From positions 23,038 to 87,037 of the forward strand of contig NZ_NMQT01000092.1 of assembly GCF_002234405.1 (NCBI RefSeq): DNA of 64,000 nt, in the 5' to 3' direction. Source of the DNA: Amycolatopsis thailandensis (GTDB lineage: Bacteria > Actinomycetota > Actinomycetes > Mycobacteriales > Pseudonocardiaceae). The notes under the pieces were generated by a model, which did not search any database, had not been told where the DNA came from, and saw only the letters and a program-made list of their open reading frames with translations. The position numbers and the translations under genes were made by a program. Positions 26,730 to 34,889 of the stretch are shown here, piece by piece. Positions within the stretch are counted from its first letter, which is position 1. Each line of letters begins with the position of its first letter.

Positions 26730-26938
26730 CGGGCGTCACGCCGTTCGGCCGCGCGGCGCTCGCGCTGACGGCGGTCGAGGACGTAGAGCACGCCGCCGGC
26801 GATGGCGCTCAGCGCGGCGTAGAGCAGGTCCTGGGCCCCGTCCTCGGGGTAGCCGGTGGAGAACTCGACCATCGCGAGCGCGATGAAGAGGACGCACAAC
26901 ACTCCTCCGCCGATGATGTACACCTTGTTGCTCAGCAT
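26726..26938 (-). CDS. Small two-helix membrane protein
   Basis: 70 residues from ATG 26938, preceded by GAGGGAAGCC. Two hydrophobic segments (YIIGGGVLCVLFIALAMVEF and LLYAALSAIAGGVLYVL) and a basic, arginine-rich tail. Coupled to the following membrane-protein gene. No known family recognised. Confidence 0.7.
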   Translation of the reverse strand: MLSNKVYIIGGGVLCVLFIALAMVEFSTGYPEDGAQDLLYAALSAIAGGVLYVLDRRQRERRAAERRDAR

Positions 26939-27061
26939 GGCTTCCCTCGCTTGTCGTTTGCCGTGGTGAGAGCACTTTCGCGCGGGGCACATGACATTCG
27001 GATGACAAGCCGTCAGCGCGTGGTGCGCGGACGGTCAGCGGCGGCGGACACGCTCCCGGAC

Positions 27062-28162
27062 ATGACCTACCTCGCGGGATCACCCGAAGACTTCCTGGCC
27101 GTGCGGCACCTGACGCTGCGCGGCACCCAGGCCGAGATCGGCCACGCCCTCGGCGTCGAAACGAAGGAGCGTTCGGACTGGACTCCGCCACCCGCGGATC
27201 CGATCGTGGCCAAGGCCCGGCGTGTCTGGTTCGAGCGGAACTGGCCGCAGTACGCCGAACGCGTGGCCGGGTTCGCCGAGGCCTACGGACTCCCTGCCGA
27301 CGCGGCGGTCTCCTTCGACAACGCCTCCGCCCTGCCCGCCGGATCGGGCTGTTCGGCGCTGTGGACGGGGAGCACGCTCGGCCGGAACTACGACTTCTTC
27401 ACCTTGAGCTGGAGCCAGCTCGGCGCGGTGATGGCGGGGGCGGAGCCCGTCGACGACGGGACCGTGCCGATGGCGTCGCGGCCGTACGTCCTGACCACGA
27501 TCCCCGACGACGGCATCGCCTCGACGTCACTTTCGATGTCCACAGTGGACGGTGCGATGGAGGGCGTCAACGAGGCCGGGCTCGTCGTCGCGCTGCTGAT
27601 GGCCGACCTCGAAGCGGCCACACCGCTGGAGCACGACCCCGGTCCGCAGGCGGGTCTGTCGGTGCCCCAGGTCTGCCGGTACCTGCTCGACACGTGCGAA
27701 ACCGTCGACGAGGCCAAGGAAGCGCTGATGCTCGCCAAGCAGTACGCGCACGGCGCGCCCTGCCACTACATCGTCGCCGACGCCTCCGGGCGCGGCTTCG
27801 TCTACGAGCGCGGCGCGCACGACATCGAGTACTTCGTCGAGGTCGCCGACGGGCCGCTGTGCGTCACGAATCATCCGCTGCACCGCCACCCGGACCTCGA
27901 CGCGCTGCCGGAGGACACGCCGGAGACGATGCTCACCTACCAGCGGCTGCGCACCCTCACCAAGGAGGCGGAAGTGGCCGAGCCGCGCGACGCGCTCGAC
28001 GCGGTGTCCGTCGCGATCGAGCCCGGCGCGCCGTGGCGGACCTTGTGGCGCAGCGTCCTCGATCCGGCGGCCCGCACGATGAGCACCCGGTTCTACCTGG
28101 GCGACGGTGAGAACGGCACCGCGCGGCACTCACCGGAACTCACCTTCGGCGTTTCGAGGTGA
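27062..28162 (+). CDS. C45-type autoproteolytic acyltransferase/hydrolase (Ntn fold)
   Basis: 366 residues from ATG 27062. The catalytic cysteine is Cys97 in PAGSGCSALWTGSTLGRNYDF, preceded by a helical propeptide, as in isopenicillin-N acyltransferase-like peptidases and choloylglycine hydrolases. EGVNEAGLVVAL and CHYIVADASGRGFVYE fit the Ntn-hydrolase core. It should cleave or transfer an amide-linked acyl group. The stop overlaps the start of an exporter (GTGA), so product export or self-protection is a plausible context. Confidence 0.82.
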   Translation: MTYLAGSPEDFLAVRHLTLRGTQAEIGHALGVETKERSDWTPPPADPIVAKARRVWFERNWPQYAERVAGFAEAYGLPADAAVSFDNASALPAGSGCSALWTGSTLGRNYDFFTLSWSQLGAVMAGAEPVDDGTVPMASRPYVLTTIPDDGIASTSLSMSTVDGAMEGVNEAGLVVALLMADLEAATPLEHDPGPQAGLSVPQVCRYLLDTCETVDEAKEALMLAKQYAHGAPCHYIVADASGRGFVYERGAHDIEYFVEVADGPLCVTNHPLHRHPDLDALPEDTPETMLTYQRLRTLTKEAEVAEPRDALDAVSVAIEPGAPWRTLWRSVLDPAARTMSTRFYLGDGENGTARHSPELTFGVSR

Positions 28163-29706
28163 CCGCCATCGGCAAAGGCCGCAAGATCGGCACCGTCGCG
28201 GTCTGCGTCCTGGCGCAACTGCTGATCGCGATCGACCTGACCGTGCTGCACCTGGTGCTGCCGTCGCTTTCGGAGCAGTTGCACCCGTCGACGACGGAAC
28301 TGCTGTGGATCGCCGACGCGTACGGCTTCGCGCTCGCCGGGCTGCTGATCACGATGGGGAACGTCGGCGACCGGATCGGCCGGAAGAAACTGCTGCTGAT
28401 CGGGGCGTCGCTGTTCGGGGTCGCTTCGGTGATCACGGCGTACGCGCCGACGTCGGAACTCCTGATCGCCGCCCGCGCGCTGCTCGGGATCGCCGCCGCG
28501 ACGGTGATGCCGTCGACGCTGTCGATCGTGCGGAACGTGTTCACCGGCAAGGAACGCGCGGCGGTGATCGGGGTTTCGAGCGGGCTGACGATCCTCGGTT
28601 TCGGAATGGGCCCGCTCGTCGGCGGTTTCCTGCTCGACCACTTCTGGTGGGGTTCGGTGTTCCTGGTCAACGTGCCGGTGGTGCTGGTCTTGGTGATCGC
28701 CGGCGCGCTGATCCTGCCCGAATCGAAGAACCCGGCGCCGGGCCGGATCGACGTGCCCAGCGTGTTGCTGTCCCTCGTCGGCATGGTCGGGATCGTCTAC
28801 ACGATCAAGGAAATCGCGTACAAGGGCTGGGCGCATTGGGACATCGCGCTCGCCGCCGTGCTCGGGCTCGGCTGCCTGGTGGCGTTCGTCTTGCGGCAGC
28901 CGAGGCTGGCCGAGCCGCTGATGGACTTGAAGCTGTTCGCGCGGCGCGCGTTCTCGGCGACCGTCGGCACCACGATCCTGGCGATGTTCGCGCAGCTCGC
29001 GGTGTCGCTGATGTTCGCGCAATACCTGCAGCTGGTGGCCGGCTGGTCTCCGCTGAAGTCCGGGCTCGCCGGACTGCCCGGGATGGGCGGCGCGATCCTC
29101 GGCGGTGTGCTCGCGCCGCTGGCGATCAAGGCCTTCGGACGGGCGGTCACGATCGCGCTGGGCTGCGCGGCGTCGGCGGCCGGGTTCGCGCTGTACTCGG
29201 GTATCGGCGTGACGATCGACTACCCGGACCTGCTGTTCGCGATGATCGTCTTCGGGATCGGGCTTTCGCTGATCCTCGCCGTCGCGACGGACACGGTGCT
29301 CGGCGTCGTGCCGAAGACCAGGGCGGGCGCGGCGTCGGCGATCTCCGAAACGGCGACCGAACTCGGCGGGGCGCTGGGGATCGCGATCCTCGGCAGTGCG
29401 CTCGGCGCGCTGTATCGCCGCGAACTCGTCATCCCGGCGGGGGTGCCACCGGAGGCCGCCGGGGCGATCTCGGACACGCTCGGCGGCGCCGTCCAGGTCG
29501 CGGCGCAGCTACCGCCCGATCAAGGAGCTTCGGTGCTCGCCAGTGCGAAACTGGCGTTCGTCGACGGGTTGCAGGTGACGATGCTGTGCTCGGCCGGGTT
29601 GATGGCGCTGCTGGCGGTGAGCGCGCTGTTCACGCTGCGCGGGGTGCCGAAGGAGCTCGAAGACCCTGAAGAGGAGCTCGCGCCGGTTCCGGTCCCGGCG
29701 GGCTGA
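28159..29706 (+). CDS. MFS drug exporter, DHA2 family (14 TM)
   Basis: 515 residues with 14 predicted membrane helices. Family motifs DLTVLHLVLPSL (motif D1), GNVGDRIGRKKLLLIG (motif A) and GLTILGFGMGPLVGGFL (motif C) mark a proton-driven EmrB/QacA-type antiporter. Translationally coupled to the C45-type hydrolase. The TGA stop lies inside the 77-nt palindrome. Confidence 0.92.
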   Translation: MTAIGKGRKIGTVAVCVLAQLLIAIDLTVLHLVLPSLSEQLHPSTTELLWIADAYGFALAGLLITMGNVGDRIGRKKLLLIGASLFGVASVITAYAPTSELLIAARALLGIAAATVMPSTLSIVRNVFTGKERAAVIGVSSGLTILGFGMGPLVGGFLLDHFWWGSVFLVNVPVVLVLVIAGALILPESKNPAPGRIDVPSVLLSLVGMVGIVYTIKEIAYKGWAHWDIALAAVLGLGCLVAFVLRQPRLAEPLMDLKLFARRAFSATVGTTILAMFAQLAVSLMFAQYLQLVAGWSPLKSGLAGLPGMGGAILGGVLAPLAIKAFGRAVTIALGCAASAAGFALYSGIGVTIDYPDLLFAMIVFGIGLSLILAVATDTVLGVVPKTRAGAASAISETATELGGALGIAILGSALGALYRRELVIPAGVPPEAAGAISDTLGGAVQVAAQLPPDQGASVLASAKLAFVDGLQVTMLCSAGLMALLAVSALFTLRGVPKELEDPEEELAPVPVPAG

Positions 29707-29779
29707 AGGGGCCCTTCACCGCATGGGACGCGGTGAAGGGCGCTTTCCCCGCATGAGATGCGGGGAAAGCGTCCTTCAG
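29703..29779. repeat. 77-nt double-hairpin palindrome, copy 1
   Basis: Begins CTGAAGG and ends CCTTCAG. Inside are two hairpins around CCGCATGGGACGCGG and CCGCATGAGATGCGG. The terminal TGA of each strand is the stop codon of the flanking convergent gene (exporter at 29704-29706, NTF2-like at 29776-29778). A second copy, also 77 nt, is at 63885. Confidence 0.88.
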
Positions 29780-30267
29780 CCCCTCGGTCCGGCCAGCGGG
29801 ACCGCGCGACGGTCGCCCATCCGCACCATGGCCAGCAACGGTTTCGCGGCCAGGCTCAGCAGCCTGGCCGCGAACTCGCGCCCGTTGCGGCGCGCGATGT
29901 CCGGGCCGAAGGCGTCCATCAGCGCGACGAGGCCGGGCAGCGGCCGCACGAACAAGGTCACCTCGGTGATGAGCCCGTCCTCGCCGATTTTCAGCACCGC
30001 CGCCTCTTCGATCTCCTCCGCGCCGATCCGCGCGGTGTAGACGACCACCCGCGTCGTCGCGTCGCCGGTGTCGGTGTGGAACCGCACGTCGCGCAGATGC
30101 GTGTAGGCGACTTCCAGCAGCGGCTTGAGTTCCGCGTGCCCGGTGAACCGGACCCGGCTCGTCAGCGGCGAATGCACGATCACGTCCGGCGCGAAACCGC
30201 TCAGCGCGAGTTCGACGTCCCGGGTCTCGAGGGCCCGGCGGTACCGCTCGGTGGTCTCGGTGCTCAT
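29776..30267 (-). CDS. SnoaL/NTF2-like protein
   Basis: 163 residues from ATG 30267, with AGGAGGACGT immediately upstream. The alpha+beta cone fold is suggested by RYRRALETRDVELALSGFAPDVIVHSPLT and KIGEDGLITEVTLFVRPLPGL. The family includes polyketide cyclases and many unassigned small-molecule enzymes. The start overlaps the stop of the TetR gene (ATGA), so it is controlled with it. Confidence 0.8.
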   Translation of the reverse strand: MSTETTERYRRALETRDVELALSGFAPDVIVHSPLTSRVRFTGHAELKPLLEVAYTHLRDVRFHTDTGDATTRVVVYTARIGAEEIEEAAVLKIGEDGLITEVTLFVRPLPGLVALMDAFGPDIARRNGREFAARLLSLAAKPLLAMVRMGDRRAVPLAGPRG

Positions 30268-30875
30268 ACGTCCTCCTGGATCAGATTCCCCAGACCGCGC
30301 CACAACAGATCCGTCGTGAGCGCGACGACTTGCTCCCGCGGGATGTCGCGGTTGCTCCACCACCAGGTGGCGATGGCGTTCAGTGCGCTCTTCGCCGCTT
30401 CGGCGAGAGCCTCGTTCGCGCGGTCGCGCGGCAGGTCCGCGGTCAGCGCCAGGCCGGGGACCCGGGCGAACACCTCGGTCAGCCGCCCGGTCGCCCTGGC
30501 CTGCCCGCGCCGGTGCACCTCGGCGACACCCTCGTCGGACGGCGTCTCGGCGAAGATCATCCGCCAGCCGCGTTCATTCGTCTCCATCCAGGCGAAGATC
30601 GCCGCCACCCGGCCGCGCAGCAGTTCTTCGGCGGTCTCGGACGGCGGCAGGCCGGCCCAGCCGGCCAGCAGACTGTCCACTTCGGACTCCAGCAGGCCCG
30701 CGTACAGCGCCGCCTTGGACGGGAAATGGTCGTAGAGCACGGGCGTGCTGATCCCGGCCGCCGTCGCGACCTCGCGCATTCCCGCCGCGTCGTACCCGGA
30801 CGCGGCGAACACCCGCGCCGCCGCGGCCAGGATCCGCTCCCGGCGTTCGTCCTTGCTCAACCGCTTACCTGACAT
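30264..30875 (-). CDS. TetR-family transcriptional regulator
   Basis: 203 residues. N-terminal helix-turn-helix: RERILAAAARVFAASGYDAAGMREVATAAGISTPVLYDHFPSKAALY. The C-terminal ligand domain is unassigned. Two inverted repeats in the upstream region, one covering its own start codon, indicate autoregulation and possible control of the divergent lhgO gene. Confidence 0.93.
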   Translation of the reverse strand: MSGKRLSKDERRERILAAAARVFAASGYDAAGMREVATAAGISTPVLYDHFPSKAALYAGLLESEVDSLLAGWAGLPPSETAEELLRGRVAAIFAWMETNERGWRMIFAETPSDEGVAEVHRRGQARATGRLTEVFARVPGLALTADLPRDRANEALAEAAKSALNAIATWWWSNRDIPREQVVALTTDLLWRGLGNLIQEDV

Positions 30876-30885
30876 CGGTCAGGTA
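30866..30885. promoter_or_regulatory. TetR operator 1 (overlaps tetR start)
   Basis: Perfect inverted repeat TACCTGAC-ATCG-GTCAGGTA, extending to about 11-bp arms with one mismatch. It covers the ATG of the TetR gene (30873-30875). Confidence 0.75.
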
Positions 30886-30897
30886 CGCTACCAGTCA

Positions 30898-30915
30898 ACC
30901 TGACACTTGTCAGGT
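30898..30915. promoter_or_regulatory. TetR operator 2
   Basis: Perfect inverted repeat ACCTGACA-CT-TGTCAGGT, centred 31 bp (three helical turns) from operator 1 and carrying the same half-site CCTGAC. It lies 25 nt upstream of the lhgO start. Confidence 0.75.
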
Positions 30916-30940
30916 AGCGCTCCGGGTAACCTGGTCGATC

Positions 30941-32125
30941 GTGCGCACAGTCGTAGTCATCGGGGGCGGGATCGTCGGTCTCGCCACAGCCTGGGAACTG
31001 ACCAGAAGAGGCCTGGACGTCACGGTGCTCGAAAAGGAGGACCGCTGGGCGGCCCACCAGACGGGGCACAACTCGAACGTCGTGCACGCGGGGCTCTACT
31101 ACAAGCCGGGATCCTTCAAGGCGAGGATGTCCACCGCGGGCAATCGGTCCATTGTGGACTTCGCACGGCAGTACGGGGTGCCGGTCGAGGTGTGCGGCAA
31201 ACTCGTCGTCGCCACCTCCGAAGCGGAGCTCCCGGCGCTGAAGGTGCTCGCCGAACGGGCCGAAGCGAACGGCGTCCCGGCTAAGCTGATCACGCCGAGC
31301 GAGGCCCGGGAGTACGAGCCCGAGGTCTCGTGCGTCGCCGCGCTGCGCGTGGAATCCACCGGCATCATCGACTTCCCCGCCGTCTGCTCCGCGCTCGTGC
31401 GGCTGCTCGACGAGTCCGACGCCGACCTCCGGCTCGGCACGTCCGCGCTGGGGATCCGCCCGGGCCGCACCGGCGGCGTCGAGGTGGCGACCGGCGACGA
31501 GGTGATCCACGCGGACGCGCTCGTCAACTGCGCGGGCCTGCACGCGGACCGCGTCGCGCGGCTCGCCGGGCTCACCCCGAGCGCGCGGATCGTGCCGTTC
31601 CGCGGCGAGTACTACGAGCTCAAGCCCGAACGCCGCCATCTGGTGCGCGGCCTGATCTACCCGGTCCCGGACGCGTCGCTGCCGTTCCTCGGCGTGCACC
31701 TGACCCGCATGCTCGACGGCAGCGTGCACGCCGGCCCCAACGCCGTGCTGGCGCTGCGCCGCGAGGGCTACACGTGGCGCGACTTCTCCGCGAAGGATCT
31801 CGCCGAGGTCGCCCGCTTCCCCGGCGTCTGGCGGCTCGCGCGCAAGTACGCGTACCCGACGGGGCTCGACGAGGTCCGCCGGTCGTTCTCACGCCGCCGC
31901 TTCGCCGAAAGCCTCGCGCGGCTCGTTCCCGCCGTCACCGAGGACGACATCGTGCGGCACGGCTCCGGCGTCCGGGCACAGGCGCTGCGCCCGGACGGCG
32001 CGCTCGTCGACGACTTCCTGATCGAGACCGCGCGGAACCAGGTGCACGTCCTCAACGCGCCCTCGCCGGCGGCGACCAGCGCGCTGGAGATCGCGAAGCA
32101 CATCGCCGACGAGGTGAGCTCCTAG
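30941..32125 (+). CDS. lhgO: L-2-hydroxyglutarate oxidase
   Basis: 394 residues, GTG start. FAD-binding VVVIGGGIVGLATAWELTRRG at the N-terminus and the family signature HQTGHNSNVVHAGLYYKPGS; GLIYPVPDASLPFLGVHLTRM and the C-terminal NAPSPAATSALEIAKHIA also match LhgO. It oxidises L-2-hydroxyglutarate to 2-oxoglutarate, delivering electrons to the respiratory quinone pool. Divergent from tetR with both operators in between. The end overlaps the DUF3558 gene by 4 bp. Confidence 0.9.
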   Translation: MRTVVVIGGGIVGLATAWELTRRGLDVTVLEKEDRWAAHQTGHNSNVVHAGLYYKPGSFKARMSTAGNRSIVDFARQYGVPVEVCGKLVVATSEAELPALKVLAERAEANGVPAKLITPSEAREYEPEVSCVAALRVESTGIIDFPAVCSALVRLLDESDADLRLGTSALGIRPGRTGGVEVATGDEVIHADALVNCAGLHADRVARLAGLTPSARIVPFRGEYYELKPERRHLVRGLIYPVPDASLPFLGVHLTRMLDGSVHAGPNAVLALRREGYTWRDFSAKDLAEVARFPGVWRLARKYAYPTGLDEVRRSFSRRRFAESLARLVPAVTEDDIVRHGSGVRAQALRPDGALVDDFLIETARNQVHVLNAPSPAATSALEIAKHIADEVSS

Positions 32126-33126
32126 GAGGACGGCGGCAGGTTCGCGTTCAGCAGCGGCACGGCGGCCTTGATGACGTCGCACGCCTTCGCGGGGTCGTCG
32201 AGGTTGCCCGCGATGATCGCCACCGTCGACGTCGCGGTGATCGCGAGACCGGCCGCGCACAGCTTGCTGCCCGACTCGGTGTAGAGCTTCCACTTGCGGT
32301 CGCCGGAGTCGAAGTCCTGCGGTTCGCCCTGCGTGATCAGCGATGGCGCCTCGTCGATCGCCTTCGACGTGTAGAACCACAGGTCGAAGGCCTTTTCGCC
32401 CTTGTCGCCGTCCGTGTCGGCCCACTCGCAGCCGGTCTGGTTCGGGTCGGAACTGGACTTCATCGGCTCACCGGTCGGGCCGAGGCGCAACTGGGCGGTC
32501 TGCTCGGGCTTGAGCATGGCGCACGGGTCGGTGGTCACGAGCGGCCCGCCCGGCTCGGCGGGCTTCTGTCCGGGCGGAGCGGTGATCTGCGGATCCTGCT
32601 GTCCGCCCGGCAGCTTCGACGCCACGGCCGGGGCCGCCGCCTTGGCCAGGTCGCACGCGTTGCCCTCGGTGTGATCGGGGCTCTCGCTGGCGATCTCCAC
32701 GAAGGAGTCCGGGGTGAGTTCCGTGCTCAGCGAGCAGTAGTCCGGGCCGAGGATGGTGGCGTACCGCGTCCAGGTGAAACCGCCGATCCCGAACTTCTCG
32801 CCGGACTGCGCGCCGTTCATGTACTCGTTCAAGGACAGGTCCTTGCTCAACGAGACCTCGAGGTTCGACGCCTTCCTGACGTCCTCCAGCTTCCGGAACC
32901 GGCAGACCGCGGGGGTCTTCTGATCGGGCTTGGCGGCGCGTTCCTCACCGGGGTACGTGACGCCCAGCGCGTTCGCGTGGTCCTGCGTCAGCAACGCGCA
33001 CGGCTCGGCCTTCGTGATCACCGGCCCCTGTCCGGGCACCGGCGAGGCCGTACCTGGAATCGTCGACGTGCAGCCGCCGAGCGCCAGCACCGTCAGCCCG
33101 ATCGCGAGCGAATTCCGAAACCGCAT
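32122..33126 (-). CDS. DUF3558 lipoprotein, two tandem domains
   Basis: 334 residues. Signal peptide with lipobox LALGGC (Cys19), then PGTASPVPGQGPV and two DUF3558-like units starting EPCALLTQDHANALG (about residue 41) and DPCAMLKPEQTAQLRLG (about residue 200). Each unit has paired cysteines. Such lipoproteins are abundant in Amycolatopsis and mycobacteria; function unknown. GGAGGGGACGC ribosome site. It follows a short related gene and serS on the same strand. Confidence 0.85.
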   Translation of the reverse strand: MRFRNSLAIGLTVLALGGCTSTIPGTASPVPGQGPVITKAEPCALLTQDHANALGVTYPGEERAAKPDQKTPAVCRFRKLEDVRKASNLEVSLSKDLSLNEYMNGAQSGEKFGIGGFTWTRYATILGPDYCSLSTELTPDSFVEIASESPDHTEGNACDLAKAAAPAVASKLPGGQQDPQITAPPGQKPAEPGGPLVTTDPCAMLKPEQTAQLRLGPTGEPMKSSSDPNQTGCEWADTDGDKGEKAFDLWFYTSKAIDEAPSLITQGEPQDFDSGDRKWKLYTESGSKLCAAGLAITATSTVAIIAGNLDDPAKACDVIKAAVPLLNANLPPSS

Positions 33127-33153
33127 GCGTCCCCTCCATCTTCGGCTCGCACA

Positions 33154-33429
33154 CTACTTGTGCGCGGCGGTGCAGTACTTCAGGGAGGAAGGTTCGGGTT
33201 TCCGCTGCCCCGGCGGCGCGACGATCTTCGGGTCCGGCTGCCCGCCGGGCAGCTTCGACGCGATCGCGTCGGCGTGTCCAGGGGTGAGCAACGAGCACGG
33301 CGCCGCCTTGGTGAGCACCGGCCCCTGGCCGGGCACCGGCGACGCCGTCCCCGAAATCGTCTCGGAACATCCGCCGAGCAGGAAGACCGCCGCGAAGAGC
33401 GCGGTGATCGGCTTGCGATGGCGGTTCAT
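33154..33429 (-). CDS. Miniature DUF3558-related lipoprotein (internally deleted paralogue)
   Basis: 91 residues with lipobox LLGGC (Cys21). SGTASPVPGQGPVLTKAAPC matches residues 24-43 of the neighbouring DUF3558 protein; directly after it, ASKLPGGQPDPKIVAPPGQ matches residues 169-187 there. About 115 codons between these points are missing, removing most of the first domain, and the second domain is absent. The strong GAGGAGGG ribosome site and intact frame suggest it is still translated. It could be a decayed gene or a functional small lipoprotein. Confidence 0.75.
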   Translation of the reverse strand: MNRHRKPITALFAAVFLLGGCSETISGTASPVPGQGPVLTKAAPCSLLTPGHADAIASKLPGGQPDPKIVAPPGQRKPEPSSLKYCTAAHK

Positions 33430-33454
33430 GCTGGGGCCCTCCTCGGCGCGGACC

Positions 33455-34723
33455 CTACTTCGATGTCGGCGTGAGCACCTCGGTTCCGCCGAGGAAGGGA
33501 CGAAGCGCTTCGGGGACCCGGACGGAACCGTCTTCGAGCTGATGGTTCTCCAGGATCGCGACGATCCACCTGGTGGTGGCGAGCGTGCCGTTCAGCGTGG
33601 CGACGGTCTGCGGGCGGCCGTCTTCGTCGCGGTAGCGGATGCCGAGGCGGCGGGCCTGGAACGTCGTGCAGTTCGACGTCGAGGTCAGCTCGCGGTAGGC
33701 CTCCTGCGACGGCACCCACGCCTCGCAGTCGAACTTCCGGTACGCCGACGTGCCGAGGTCGCCGGTGGCGGTGTCGATCACCCGGTACGGGACCTCGATC
33801 TTGGCGAGCATCTGCTCTTCCCAGTCCAGCAGGCGCGCGTGCTCGGCCTCGGCGTCCTCGGGACGCGTGTAGACGAACATCTCGACCTTGTCGAACTGGT
33901 GGACGCGGATGATGCCGCGGGTGTCCTTGCCGTACGAACCGGCCTCGCGGCGGTAGCAGGACGACCAGCCCGCGTAGCGCTTCGCGCCGTCGCCGAGGTC
34001 GAGGATCTCGTCGGCGTGGTAGCCGGCGAGCGGGACCTCGGAGGTGCCGACGAGGTACAGGTCGTCGTCGCGCAGCCGGTAGACCTCCGACGAGTGCGCG
34101 CCGAGGAATCCGGTGCCCGCCATGATCTCCGGCCGGACCAGGGTCGGCGTGATCATCGGGGTGAAGCCGTTCGCGCTCGCCTGCGCGATGGCCATGTTCA
34201 GCAGGCCGAGCTGCAGCTGGGCGCCGATGCCGGTGAGGAAGTAGAACCGCGATCCCGAGACCTTCGCGCCGCGCTCCATGTCGAGCGCGCCGAGGCCCTC
34301 GCAGAGTTCGAGGTGATCCTTGGGCTTGAAGTCGAACTTCTTCGGCTCGCCGACGTGCTTGAGCACGACGAAGTCGTCCTCGCCGCCTTCGGGCGCGTCG
34401 GGGTGGACGAGGTTCGGCACCACGCGGTGCAGCTGCTCGAACTCCTCCGAAGCCTCGGTCTGCTCGACCTCGGCGGCTTTCACCTGGGCGGCGAGGTCCT
34501 TCGCCTTGGCGAGCAGCGCGGCCCGTTCGTCGCCTTGCGCCTTCGGGACGAGCTTGCCCAGCGACTTCTGCTCGGCGCGCAGCGTGTTGGCGGCGGCGAT
34601 CGAAGACCGGCGACGGGAGTCGAGGGAGAGCAGCTTGTCGACCACTCCTTCGTCCTCGCCACGGGCGCGCTGCGAAGCGCGCACGACGTCCGGGTCATCG
34701 CGCAGAGTCCTGGGGTCAATCAC
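33455..34723 (-). CDS. serS: Seryl-tRNA synthetase
   Basis: 422 residues from GTG 34723 (VIDPRTLRDDPDVVRAS), matching the usual N-terminus; the longer frame upstream is not coding. N-terminal antiparallel coiled coil (residues about 30-105) that grips the tRNA-Ser long arm, then the class II core with TGTSEVPLAGYH, CYRREAGSYGKDTRGIIRVHQFDKVEMF (motif 2) and NGTLATTRWIVAILENHQ (motif 3). Charges tRNA-Ser and tRNA-Sec type acceptors with serine. Divergent from the aminotransferase at 34890. Confidence 0.97.
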   Translation of the reverse strand: MIDPRTLRDDPDVVRASQRARGEDEGVVDKLLSLDSRRRSSIAAANTLRAEQKSLGKLVPKAQGDERAALLAKAKDLAAQVKAAEVEQTEASEEFEQLHRVVPNLVHPDAPEGGEDDFVVLKHVGEPKKFDFKPKDHLELCEGLGALDMERGAKVSGSRFYFLTGIGAQLQLGLLNMAIAQASANGFTPMITPTLVRPEIMAGTGFLGAHSSEVYRLRDDDLYLVGTSEVPLAGYHADEILDLGDGAKRYAGWSSCYRREAGSYGKDTRGIIRVHQFDKVEMFVYTRPEDAEAEHARLLDWEEQMLAKIEVPYRVIDTATGDLGTSAYRKFDCEAWVPSQEAYRELTSTSNCTTFQARRLGIRYRDEDGRPQTVATLNGTLATTRWIVAILENHQLEDGSVRVPEALRPFLGGTEVLTPTSK

Positions 34724-34889
34724 GAGAGCTGAGGGTAGTCCGTGGCCTTCGCGCACTTCGAGGCAGTTTCCCCGTACAGACTGTGCGGGCCGCCGCGGAG
34801 AACCCGACAGTCTGATCGTTGTCGCCCGTTTCGGGCCGTCCCCATACTGAGCCCGGCCCCGGATTCCCTGCTGCGGACGGAGAAACCCG

